A stretch of DNA of 6,581 bases from CAYLZW01 sp964388085 (GTDB lineage Bacteria > Myxococcota > UBA727 > CAYLZW01), in NCBI GenBank assembly GCA_964388085.1, contig CAYLZW010000311.1, positions 1 to 6,581 on the forward strand, given 5' to 3'. The notes beneath the pieces were generated by a model. It was not told where the DNA came from, did not search any database, and saw only the letters and a program-made list of their open reading frames with translations. Made by a program: the position numbers and the translations under genes. Position 1 is the stretch's first letter. Every line of letters begins with the position of its first letter. Positions 1 through 6,033 of the stretch are shown one piece after another.

Positions 1-1007
1 AGCGGCAGCTCGTTGGCGTCGTCGATGTCGTGATCACCGAAGCGCAGGATGACGTCGCCGGCGATGAGGCCCGCCTCGGCCGCGGGACCCCCCTCGAGCA
101 CCTGGCGCACGAGCGCGCCGCGCGGGCGCTCGAGGCCGAAGCCGCGCGCGAGCTCGGGGGAGACCGGCTGGATGCCGACGCCGATCCACGAGCGCACGAT
201 GCGGCCGTTCTCTTTGAGCGACGGCAGCATGCGCTTGATCATGTTGATGGGGATGGCGAAGCCGATGCCCTGCGCCGCGGCGTTGATGGCGGTGTTCATG
301 CCGACCACCTCGCCGTGCAGGTTCACGAGCGGCCCGCCCGAGTTGCCGAAGTTGATGGACGCGTCCGTCTGCAGGAAGTCGTACAGCCCCATGCGTCCGC
401 TCGGGTTCACGTCGCGGCGGCCGCGCGCGGACAGGATGCCCATGGACACCGTCTGCTCGAGGCCGAAGGGGTTGCCGATGGCGACGACGAAGTCGCCGAC
501 CTTGAGCGCGTCGCTGTCGCCGAGCGGGATGACCGGCCACTGCCGCTTCGGGCCCTCGAGCTTGATGAGGGCGACGTCGGTCTTGGCGTCGGTGCCGATG
601 ACGCGCGCCGGCACCTCGACGCGGGAGAGCCCCACGCGCACGCGGATGCTGGTGGCGTTCTCGATGACGTGATGGTTCGTCAGCGCGTAGCCCGAGGGGT
701 GGATGAGAAAGCCCGAGCCCTGGCCCTCGATGGGCGTGTCCGGTCCGCCGAACAGCGGCGGGTGACCGGGCGGCATGCCCTCGGCGGCCTCCCCCATGGG
801 CGCCTCCGTGATGACGACGAGGGAGGCCGGCTCCACGCGCTCCACGAGCGGCGACACCGAGGGGATCTGGATGGGGCGCACCTTCTTGTCGAGCGTGACC
901 CAGAGGTCGTCCGGCGCGGCCGCGGCCAGCGGCGCCGCCGCCGCCAGCGGGAGCGCGACGCAGAGGGAGAGCAGGACCGGGCGCAGGGGGGGCAGCAGGA
1001 TGGACAT
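1..1007 (-). CDS. htrA: HtrA/DegP-family periplasmic serine endoprotease, partial (C-terminus outside window)
   Basis: This is an S1C (trypsin-fold) protease of the HtrA/DegP/DegQ family, which degrades or refolds damaged envelope proteins. The first 335 codons are present. Residues 1-31 look like a Sec signal peptide (hydrophobic Leu/Ala run ending in an Ala-rich stretch before PDDLW), so the enzyme should act in the periplasm. The catalytic triad is complete: His113 in TNHHVIE, Asp144 in TDVALIKL and Ser223 in GNSGGPL; AIGNPFGLEQ (176-185) is another family signature. A PDZ domain begins near residue 274 (WIGVGIQPVSPELARGFGL) and contains GPAAEAGLIAGDVILRF before the window edge cuts it, so the number of PDZ domains is unknown. 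ATG at 1005-1007 is preceded by GAGGAG with a short 3-base spacer. The gene diverges from the SDR gene, with 136 bases between the two starts. A Cys at residue 16 does not sit in a good lipobox. Family assignment is secure; which paralogue (DegP, DegQ or DegS type) cannot be told. Confidence 0.95.
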   Translation of the reverse strand, partial: MSILLPPLRPVLLSLCVALPLAAAAPLAAAAPDDLWVTLDKKVRPIQIPSVSPLVERVEPASLVVITEAPMGEAAEGMPPGHPPLFGGPDTPIEGQGSGFLIHPSGYALTNHHVIENATSIRVRVGLSRVEVPARVIGTDAKTDVALIKLEGPKRQWPVIPLGDSDALKVGDFVVAIGNPFGLEQTVSMGILSARGRRDVNPSGRMGLYDFLQTDASINFGNSGGPLVNLHGEVVGMNTAINAAAQGIGFAIPINMIKRMLPSLKENGRIVRSWIGVGIQPVSPELARGFGLERPRGALVRQVLEGGPAAEAGLIAGDVILRFGDHDIDDANELP

Positions 1008-1143
1008 CGGCTCCTCGCGGCTCTTTCCGATCGAGATAGCACCTTGCGGGTGTCGTCTGCCGGGCCCGGGGATCTTTGCAGCAGGACACCGTGAGCGTCC
1101 GTCCCGCACAGGCTGCAGCCCGCGCCGGTGTAGGCTGCCGCTC

Positions 1144-1950
1144 ATGGAGCTCAACGGTCGCCTCGTCGTCGTCAGCGGCGCCTCGTCCGGCATCGGCCGG
1201 GAGGTCGCGCTCGCCTTCGCGTCCGCGGGCGCCAAGGTGCTGGTGCTCGCGCGCACGGAGTCGAAGCTCGCCGAGCTGGTCGCCGCCATTCGCGCGCGCG
1301 GCGGCGAAGCGCACGCCTACCCGGTGGATCTGGCCGACATCGCCGCCACCCAGGCGGTCGCCGAGCGCATGCTGCGCGAACGGGGCGTCCCCGACGTCAT
1401 CGTCAACAACGCCGGCGCCGGCCGCTGGCTCGCGCTCGACGAGACCGACCCGCTCGAGGCCGTACAGATGACGGCCGTGCCCTACCTCGGCGCCTTCGCC
1501 CTCACCGCCTCGCTAGCGCCCGCCATGGTCGCGCGCGGCAGCGGTGTCGTCGTCAATGTGACCTCGCCGGCCGCCATCGCGCCCTTCCCAGGCTCAGCGG
1601 CCTACTCGGTGGCACGCTCGGCCATGCGCGCCTTCGACGACGCCATCGAGGCCGATCTGCGCGGCACCGGCGTGCGCCCCATGCTCGTCTTGGCGGCCGA
1701 GGTCGAGAGCGATTACTTCACCAACAACCCCGGCACCAAAGAGCGCCTGCCGACCATCTCGCGCTACATCGGCACCCTCTTGCCGGCCGAGGTGGCGCGC
1801 GCGCTCGTCGAGGGTGTGCGCAAGGGGCGCCGCAGCGTCGTCATCCCGCTGCGTCTACGCGCGACGCTGCTGCTGTACCGGTTCTTTCCCGGCACCATCA
1901 AGCGCATCGTCTGGTCGACGGGCTGGAAGCGGCCCAAGGCATTGCGCTGA
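1144..1950 (+). CDS. Short-chain dehydrogenase/reductase (SDR) with atypical YxxxR active site
   Basis: A 268-residue single-domain classical SDR with an NAD(P)-binding Rossmann fold. Visible motifs are the cofactor loop SGASSGIG (11-18), Arg37 after the second strand (in ARTESKL; a basic residue here usually favours NADP(H)), VDLAD (61-65) and NNAG (88-91). The catalytic Ser141 lies in NVTSPAA, 13 residues before Tyr154, as in the family. The usual YxxxK is YSVAR, so the catalytic Lys is Arg158 (codon CGC), and the conserved tetrad Asn before the Gly of YLGAF is Pro113. The C-terminus (about 232-257) is hydrophobic and basic (LLLYRFFPG, IKRIVW), which may bind membrane or lipid. The substrate is unknown; acyl-lipid or steroid-type reductases often have such tails. 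ATG 1144 was chosen because it places the Rossmann motif at the normal distance; the ribosome site before it is weak. The gene is convergent with the amidohydrolase gene, with 13 bases between the stops and no clear terminator in the gap. Confidence 0.93.
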   Translation: MELNGRLVVVSGASSGIGREVALAFASAGAKVLVLARTESKLAELVAAIRARGGEAHAYPVDLADIAATQAVAERMLRERGVPDVIVNNAGAGRWLALDETDPLEAVQMTAVPYLGAFALTASLAPAMVARGSGVVVNVTSPAAIAPFPGSAAYSVARSAMRAFDDAIEADLRGTGVRPMLVLAAEVESDYFTNNPGTKERLPTISRYIGTLLPAEVARALVEGVRKGRRSVVIPLRLRATLLLYRFFPGTIKRIVWSTGWKRPKALR

Positions 1951-1963
1951 TCAGAGCTCTTCA

Positions 1964-3100
1964 TCAACGCTTCGAGCCCGCCAACCACCGCTCAGCATTA
2001 TCCCAATAGATCTTCTTCAAGATCGGCTCCGGCAGCCCCATGCCCGTGACGATGCCGCTCGCCTCGCGCCCCTTCTCGAAATAACGCGAGTACCCCTCCG
2101 CCAGATCGAACTGGAACTGGTCGAGCTCGAGCTGATCGCGCGTGCCGAGGAGCACCTTGAAGTACCACGACGTCGTCTTCTCCTTGTTGCCCGTGATGAC
2201 GGAGTCGCTGCCATAGACGATGCGGTCCTGGAACTCGTCGAAGAACTTGCGGAACAGCTCCTTGTGCTCGGCCATGCGGTAGATGCCGTCGATGAGGATG
2301 TCGCGGGTACCGAGGCTGGTGTCGACGTAGAGGTTCGGGTACTTGCGCATCAGCTCGGCGAGCATCGGCATGTACTTCTCGGGCTTCCAGAAGCAGACGC
2401 CGAAGTGCGGCACCATGACGTTGAGCTTCGGGTGCTTCTCCATCACCTTCTCGAACTCGCCGTGCCATTTGGTCAGGTTGATGTGCCAGTTGATGGGCAG
2501 CCCGATCTCCTCGAAGTAGGCGTACACGGGCATCATCTTCGGGTCGTCGAGCGGCTGCTTGTGCAGGTTCGAGTGTCCCGAGTAGAGCTTCACGCCCTTG
2601 CCGCCGGCGGCCACGTGCGCCTTGGCGCGCGCGAGCGGATCGTCGTCGTCGGGCGAGAGCGTGAAGAAGGGCACGATCTCGTCCGGGTACAGCTTGGCCG
2701 CGTTCAGCACGGTCTCGAAGTTCTCCGACATGGAGGGCTCGCCCTGCTCGCCCTTGCCGAACAGGGTGAAGCGCGGGCTCGCGACGATGACGGTCTTCTT
2801 CACGTTCAGCGCGCGCGCGGCGGGCAGGTAGCGCTCGAGGTGCCGCTCCTTCAGGAGGTGCTCGTGCGTGTTGATGGCGGGCAGGAGATTCCGCACGGGC
2901 GCGTCCGCGGACAGCCGCGAGCGCAGCGCCACCACCTCGGCCTCGAGGCCGTACGCCTTCTTCTGCAGCTCGGCCTTGCTCGGGCCCTTGCTCTGCGCCT
3001 TGGCGCTGCCCTTCGCCGTCCCCGCCGGCGCTTCGCGGCAGGCGCCCGCGAGCATGAGCGGCAGCAAGAGGGCGAGCAGCGTAGAGGCGGTCTTCGACAT
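1964..3100 (-). CDS. Putative lipoprotein, amidohydrolase-2-type metal-dependent hydrolase
   Basis: A 378-residue protein with an export signal and a metal-dependent TIM-barrel hydrolase domain. Residues 1-20 are a typical signal (MSKTAS then Leu-rich) ending in LAGAC, so Cys21 is a possible lipidation site, though the lipobox is imperfect (Ala at -3). A linker at 22-65 is rich in Lys/Ala/Gly/Ser and then has a heptad-like helix (ELQKKAYGLEAEVVALRSRL). The barrel begins at LLPAINTHEHL: His79 and His81 form the HxH metal site. Further likely ligands or catalytic residues are Lys171 (GVKLYSG), His206 (INWHINL), His232 (MVPHFG) and Asp299 (IVYGSDS), in amidohydrolase-superfamily order. The end, IYWDNAERWL, matches the closing helix of the amidohydrolase-2 (PF04909-like) family. 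Family members hydrolyse or decarboxylate diverse small molecules; the substrate is not predictable here. An A-rich ribosome site (AAAAGG) lies 8 bases before the ATG. The gene lies 100 bases after the Tat lipoprotein gene, beyond a likely terminator, so it may have its own promoter. Confidence 0.88.
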   Translation of the reverse strand: MSKTASTLLALLLPLMLAGACREAPAGTAKGSAKAQSKGPSKAELQKKAYGLEAEVVALRSRLSADAPVRNLLPAINTHEHLLKERHLERYLPAARALNVKKTVIVASPRFTLFGKGEQGEPSMSENFETVLNAAKLYPDEIVPFFTLSPDDDDPLARAKAHVAAGGKGVKLYSGHSNLHKQPLDDPKMMPVYAYFEEIGLPINWHINLTKWHGEFEKVMEKHPKLNVMVPHFGVCFWKPEKYMPMLAELMRKYPNLYVDTSLGTRDILIDGIYRMAEHKELFRKFFDEFQDRIVYGSDSVITGNKEKTTSWYFKVLLGTRDQLELDQFQFDLAEGYSRYFEKGREASGIVTGMGLPEPILKKIYWDNAERWLAGSKR

Positions 3101-3137
3101 GATGGCGGCCTTTTGGCGTCGGGGAGGCGCGAGCGCT

Positions 3138-3168
3138 GACAGAAGAAGATGGCCCCGTCAGGGGGCCA
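3138..3168 (-). terminator. Likely intrinsic terminator after the Tat lipoprotein gene
   Basis: On the minus strand, a perfect 7-bp stem TGGCCCC / GGGGCCA (3162-3168 with 3150-3156) encloses a 5-base loop CTGAC and is followed directly by TCTTCTTCTGTC. It begins 33 bases after the TGA of the lipoprotein gene. The tail is pyrimidine-rich and interrupted by C, weaker than a pure U-tract, but this is the only hairpin with such a tail that I found in the window. It should separate the ligase/lipoprotein unit from the amidohydrolase gene. Confidence 0.6.
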
Positions 3169-3200
3169 GCTTCGTCGTCAACAGGGAGCGTATGGTTCGA

Positions 3201-4475
3201 TCAGCCGCCGAAGCCCGAGGAGCTGCGGAAGCGGCCGACCGAGCCCGAGCGCGTGCCGAGGATCTTCCCGGAGCTGTTCATGCGCGTCGACACGCGGCCG
3301 AAGCCGGTGGGCTTGGTCTTGCCGACGCCGCGGCCGCCGCCCGTCGTGCGGCTCGAGAACATCGTCGGGCGCGTGCGCGGCTTGTAGGACGGCGCGCGCG
3401 AGCGGCGGGGAGGCGCGCTGGTCGCCCGCGTCCAGCCGTAGCCGGGCATCGGGTACCAGATGAACATGGGGTAGTGCGAGTAGAAGTACGTGTGGTGATG
3501 CTGGCTGCCGCCGTAATAGTAGCCGCGCGTCGGGTCGCTCTCGGAGACGGTGGCGCTCGGATCCTTCTGGAAGGCGTCGAGCGGCACCTGCGAGACCTGC
3601 AGGCCGGCCTGCTCGTACTCGACGATGCTCTCGTTCAGGTCGTCGCTCTCGACGTTGGACTCGGTCATGGGCACGTAGACCACGCGCTTGATGCCGGCCT
3701 TCTTGAGGTCGTCCGCCGAGGGGGGCGCGACGAAGTAGCGGTTGTCGAACTGCGTGTCGTGGTTCACCGACGGCACGATGCGCGTCGAGTCGAGGATGAG
3801 CGCGGCCGGCGCCTTGGCGGCGTCACGCTTCGTCTTCTTGGCGTCGAGCTCGACCGCGTAATAGAGCGCGGAGCCGAGCGTCTCGTGGCTCTTCACGACG
3901 CCCTTTGGGTGCGGCCAGTTGTCGAAGTAGAAGACCGGCTCGGCGAATTCCGCCAGGCCGGCGGCGGCGGCGGGCGCGTGCGCGCCGGGCACATCGACGA
4001 TGAGCAGCGTCTCCTTCGGATCGGACACGCTCGTGACGACGCTGCCGAGCGCGCGCGCCTGGTCATGGGTCTGCTGCGTCTGCGCCGTCGTCACGGGGCG
4101 GATCTGCGACGCGAGCGTGGCCTGCTCGAGCGACTGGAACAGCGACGGCATCTGCCACGCGGCGTAGGTCGGGTTCTTCGGGCGGATGAGCTCGAGCGCG
4201 TTGGCCGGCTGCGCGTACGAGCGCCAGGCGTCCGAGCTCTGCACGTCCGACGTCGTGGCGCCCTGGAAGACCAGCTTCTGGTTCGTGTCACCGACGTCCC
4301 AGCCGCCCTTCTTCTGGGCCTCGAGCGCGTCGAGCTCCTTCACCTCGTCGTCGCTGCAGCCCGCGAGGCCGGCCAGCGCGGCGAGGCCGAGGCCGAGCTT
4401 GTGCGCGTCGCGCCGCGAGAGCGAGTGCTCCCACCAGCCGGCGTTCTGCTCGGGGGCGATGTTCGAGTCGGTCAT
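3201..4475 (-). CDS. Predicted Tat-exported lipoprotein of unknown function, basic Gly/Ser/Arg tail (YgiB-like layout)
   Basis: A 424-residue protein that I do not recognise as a named family. Residues 1-40 combine a twin-arginine motif (SRRDAHK, 20-26), a hydrophobic core (LGLGLAALAG) and a clean lipobox LAGC with Cys40; Ser41 follows, so by the E. coli rule it would go to the outer membrane. The N-region is unusually long and has WWEH just before the Tat motif. Residues 60-300 look like a mixed alpha/beta domain with strands such as TLLIVDVPG, AALILDS and VVYVPM; I see no catalytic motif. Residues 319-348 are rich in Tyr, His, Trp and Phe. Residues 351-424 are Gly/Ser/Arg/Thr/Pro-rich, carry 16 Arg/Lys and no Asp or Glu, and end SSSGFGG. 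Start is firm: AAGGAG lies 7 bases before ATG. It follows the ATP-grasp ligase gene on the same strand after 113 bases, which recalls E. coli ygiC/ygiB; homology to YgiB (DUF1190) is a guess from layout and composition. It may be a partner or substrate of the ligase. Confidence 0.82.
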   Translation of the reverse strand: MTDSNIAPEQNAGWWEHSLSRRDAHKLGLGLAALAGLAGCSDDEVKELDALEAQKKGGWDVGDTNQKLVFQGATTSDVQSSDAWRSYAQPANALELIRPKNPTYAAWQMPSLFQSLEQATLASQIRPVTTAQTQQTHDQARALGSVVTSVSDPKETLLIVDVPGAHAPAAAAGLAEFAEPVFYFDNWPHPKGVVKSHETLGSALYYAVELDAKKTKRDAAKAPAALILDSTRIVPSVNHDTQFDNRYFVAPPSADDLKKAGIKRVVYVPMTESNVESDDLNESIVEYEQAGLQVSQVPLDAFQKDPSATVSESDPTRGYYYGGSQHHHTYFYSHYPMFIWYPMPGYGWTRATSAPPRRSRAPSYKPRTRPTMFSSRTTGGGRGVGKTKPTGFGRVSTRMNSSGKILGTRSGSVGRFRSSSGFGG

Positions 4476-4482
4476 GGGCGTG

Positions 4483-4488
4483 CTCCTT
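4483..4488 (-). promoter_or_regulatory. Strong Shine-Dalgarno site of the Tat lipoprotein gene
   Basis: The minus strand reads AAGGAG followed by a 7-base spacer and ATG (4473-4475). This is the best-spaced ribosome binding site in the window and fixes the start, and hence the unusually long N-region before the Tat motif. Confidence 0.8.
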
Positions 4489-4544
4489 CAGCGTGCGAAC
4501 GGCGTGGATGAAACGGCTCGGTCCAAACGGCCCGGCGTGAACGG

Positions 4545-4564
4545 CGCCCCGAACGCACGGGGCG
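4545..4564. repeat. Hairpin in the gap between ligase and lipoprotein genes
   Basis: A perfect 7-bp inverted repeat CGCCCCG / CGGGGCG with the 6-base loop AACGCA. It begins 25 bases after the stop of the ATP-grasp gene as read on the minus strand. No U-rich tail follows, so it is not a good intrinsic terminator; it could protect the transcript 3' end, cause partial termination, or be chance in GC-rich DNA. Confidence 0.4.
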
Positions 4565-4588
4565 AAGCGTGGGCAGACGCGAGCGAGG

Positions 4589-5902
4589 CTACCCCAGCTC
4601 CGGCAGAAAGGGGGTGACCACGCGCGCATCGTACCCGGTGGTGATGCCCTCCTCCGCGAGGCGCACCATGAGCCCGCCCGTGCGCCCGCCGAGCAGGAAC
4701 ACGCCGTAGTTCGGCAGCCAGCTCTTGCCGAGCGGGCAGACGAGCGGCTTGACGCGGAAAAAGCGTTGTACGCACCAGACATGGGGCAGCGCAGCGTCGA
4801 GGGCGAGCGCCCACTGCTCGTCGTCGACGTTCGGGCCGACCAGCACCTCGTCGCCCTCGCAGCCGAAGTCGCTCTTCAGCACCCAGCGCTCGCGCTCGCT
4901 CTTGAGCTGCGCTCGATCGAGCGTGTCGAGGCGCCGCGTCTCGGGGATGAGCTCCGAGATGGTGCGCTGCGAGGCCTCGCTGAAGCGCGCCTTCTCCTCG
5001 TGGAAGAACGCCATGGCGAGCTTGTCCTGCGCGATCAGCGCGCCGAACGGGTTCACCACCGAGACCTTGCCCTTGCGCTCGGCGTCGAGCAGCAGGCCGA
5101 GCTCCTGGCTGAGCGGCTCGGGGTCCGGCACGTCGTCCTCGTCGGCGAAGATGCGCGGGCGCTCGCCCCACCAGTCGGTCTTGTAGTGGCGCAGGATGAG
5201 CTCGACCGGCTCTCCGAGCACGCGCACGCCGCCGTCCTCGCCGCGCGAGAGGTTCAGCGGCGAGCCGAGCACGACGTGGACGCCGCGCTCCTCGAAGAAG
5301 CGCTGGTACAGGCGGATGAGCGTGATGTCCTCGGGCAGATCCGTCGGATAGAGGATGCCGATGGAGCCCGGCTCGCTGTCGTCGCCCGTGCGCCGCTGGT
5401 GATACTGCAGGAGCACGCGCCAGAGCCGCTCCTCGAGGTCGCCGTTGAGCGGCCGCAAGCCCTGATGGTGCGGAGCGATGAACGGATAGGGGACGAGGGT
5501 CTCGACCTGGCCGCTCGGCGTGTCCGCGTTCAGCTCGCAGACCTTCAGCGTGTCGTCGTCGCAGTAGAACATGTCCATGCGCGCGAAGCCGTGCCAGTCA
5601 CCGTCCGAGGCGAGCCACATGAGCTTGTAAAACGGCGGCAGGTGGAAGAACGAGTCGAGCAGCGCGGGCTCCCGCCAGACGATCTGGCAGAGCTCGTGGT
5701 ACAGCGCGCCGATGCGCTCGCCGGCGTGGTGAATGCGCTCGTAAAACGCGTCCGGCACAACGAGGGGAGCCGAATAGAAGATGGGCCGGCCGTCGTAGTA
5801 GGGATCGTTGACGAGGCAGCTCTCCTCGAGCTCCCGCGCGAAGTCGGCATAGGGACGCGTCTCGGGCAGCAGGTAGGGCAGCAGGTCGCGCGGCTCGCTC
5901 AC
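4589..5902 (-). CDS. ATP-grasp ligase, glutathionylspermidine-synthase-like (YgiC/YjfC type)
   Basis: A 437-residue stand-alone ATP-grasp enzyme of the GSP_synth family, which makes amide bonds by phosphorylating a carboxylate with ATP. Signatures in order: ARMDMFYC (107-114), the family hallmark CELNADTPSG (122-131), NPFGALIAQDKLAMAFF (284-300), the ATP-binding loop VLKSDFGCEGDEVLVG (341-356, family form roughly KPxxGREGxxV), VQRFF (378-382) and the C-terminal GVFLLGGRTGGLMVR (400-414) with ITTGYDARVVTPFLPE. E. coli glutathionylspermidine synthetase has an extra N-terminal amidase domain that is absent here, so this resembles YgiC/YjfC, whose substrates are not settled. No signal peptide; cytoplasmic. 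The start is uncertain: GTG 5902 (SEPRDLLPY) lacks a ribosome site. In-frame TTG 5920 and GTG 5995 also lack one, and the upstream residues are Arg/Pro/Ala-rich as expected of non-coding DNA. It is followed by the Tat lipoprotein gene, probably co-transcribed, and diverges from the pterin dehydratase gene. Confidence 0.9.
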   Translation of the reverse strand: MSEPRDLLPYLLPETRPYADFARELEESCLVNDPYYDGRPIFYSAPLVVPDAFYERIHHAGERIGALYHELCQIVWREPALLDSFFHLPPFYKLMWLASDGDWHGFARMDMFYCDDDTLKVCELNADTPSGQVETLVPYPFIAPHHQGLRPLNGDLEERLWRVLLQYHQRRTGDDSEPGSIGILYPTDLPEDITLIRLYQRFFEERGVHVVLGSPLNLSRGEDGGVRVLGEPVELILRHYKTDWWGERPRIFADEDDVPDPEPLSQELGLLLDAERKGKVSVVNPFGALIAQDKLAMAFFHEEKARFSEASQRTISELIPETRRLDTLDRAQLKSERERWVLKSDFGCEGDEVLVGPNVDDEQWALALDAALPHVWCVQRFFRVKPLVCPLGKSWLPNYGVFLLGGRTGGLMVRLAEEGITTGYDARVVTPFLPELG

Positions 5903-5916
5903 AGGCAGGAGAGTTA

Positions 5917-5927
5917 GCAACGGTTGC
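5917..5927. promoter_or_regulatory. Small palindrome in the divergent ligase/PCD gap (possible operator)
   Basis: GCAACGGTTGC is an inverted repeat with 5-base arms around a single centre base. It lies 15 bases before the chosen GTG start of the ATP-grasp gene, within the 131-base region that must hold the promoters of both divergent genes. The position suits a regulator site, but short palindromes are common and no second copy was seen. Confidence 0.2.
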
Positions 5928-6023
5928 GCGCGGCGGAAAGGCGCCTGATCCTCGCGGCGCCGAGGGGCGCGAACAACCCCCTGAGCGCCGGGCACAGGTC
6001 GTGGTACGGCTGTCCGCCGAGCC

Positions 6024-6029
6024 AGGAGG
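6024..6029 (+). promoter_or_regulatory. Shine-Dalgarno site that fixes the PCD start
   Basis: A full AGGAGG consensus with a 4-base spacer to GTG 6034. It rules out the longer in-frame GTG at 6001, which has no such site and would put the ribosome site inside the coding region. Confidence 0.85.
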
Positions 6030-6033
6030 AGCC

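Noticed and set aside
958..964. Cys16 of HtrA as a lipidation site
   Set aside because: The residue before it is Leu rather than Gly, Ala or Ser, and a better Sec cleavage region follows at about residue 31.
1060..1069. Palindrome CCGGGCCCGG in the htrA/SDR divergent gap as an operator
   Set aside because: Pure G/C palindromes are expected by chance at this base composition, and no second copy or flanking structure supports it.
30..1094. Long plus-strand reading frame opposite htrA
   Set aside because: It is antisense to a clear protease with an intact catalytic triad; its translation is rich in Arg, His, Asp and Ala without motifs, typical of shadow frames in GC-rich DNA.
775..1143. In-frame upstream extension of the SDR
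   Set aside because: It would overlap htrA and its promoter region, and the SDR Rossmann motif starts at the normal distance from ATG 1144.
34..1314. Long minus-strand frame spanning htrA and the start of the SDR gene
   Set aside because: A shifted frame of htrA running into SDR antisense; low-complexity Arg/Ala/Gly translation.
1948..1966. Palindrome AGAGCTCT between the convergent SDR and amidohydrolase stops as a bidirectional terminator
   Set aside because: The arms leave no room for a loop and there is no U-tract; probably chance.
1814..3139. Large plus-strand frame opposite the amidohydrolase
   Set aside because: Leu/Val/Arg/His-rich antisense translation without domains; the minus strand encodes a recognisable enzyme with metal ligands.
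2868..4511. 547-codon plus-strand frame opposite the Tat lipoprotein
   Set aside because: Although longer than the gene beneath it, it has no start signal or domain; the minus-strand gene has a strong ribosome site, signal peptide and lipobox.
4766..5917. 383-codon plus-strand frame opposite the ATP-grasp gene
   Set aside because: Antisense shadow; the minus strand carries the ATP-grasp motifs in order.
5903..5995. N-terminal extension of the ATP-grasp protein to GTG 5995
   Set aside because: The added residues are Arg/Pro/Ala-rich and not family-like, and there is no ribosome site; GTG 5902 was preferred, with some doubt.
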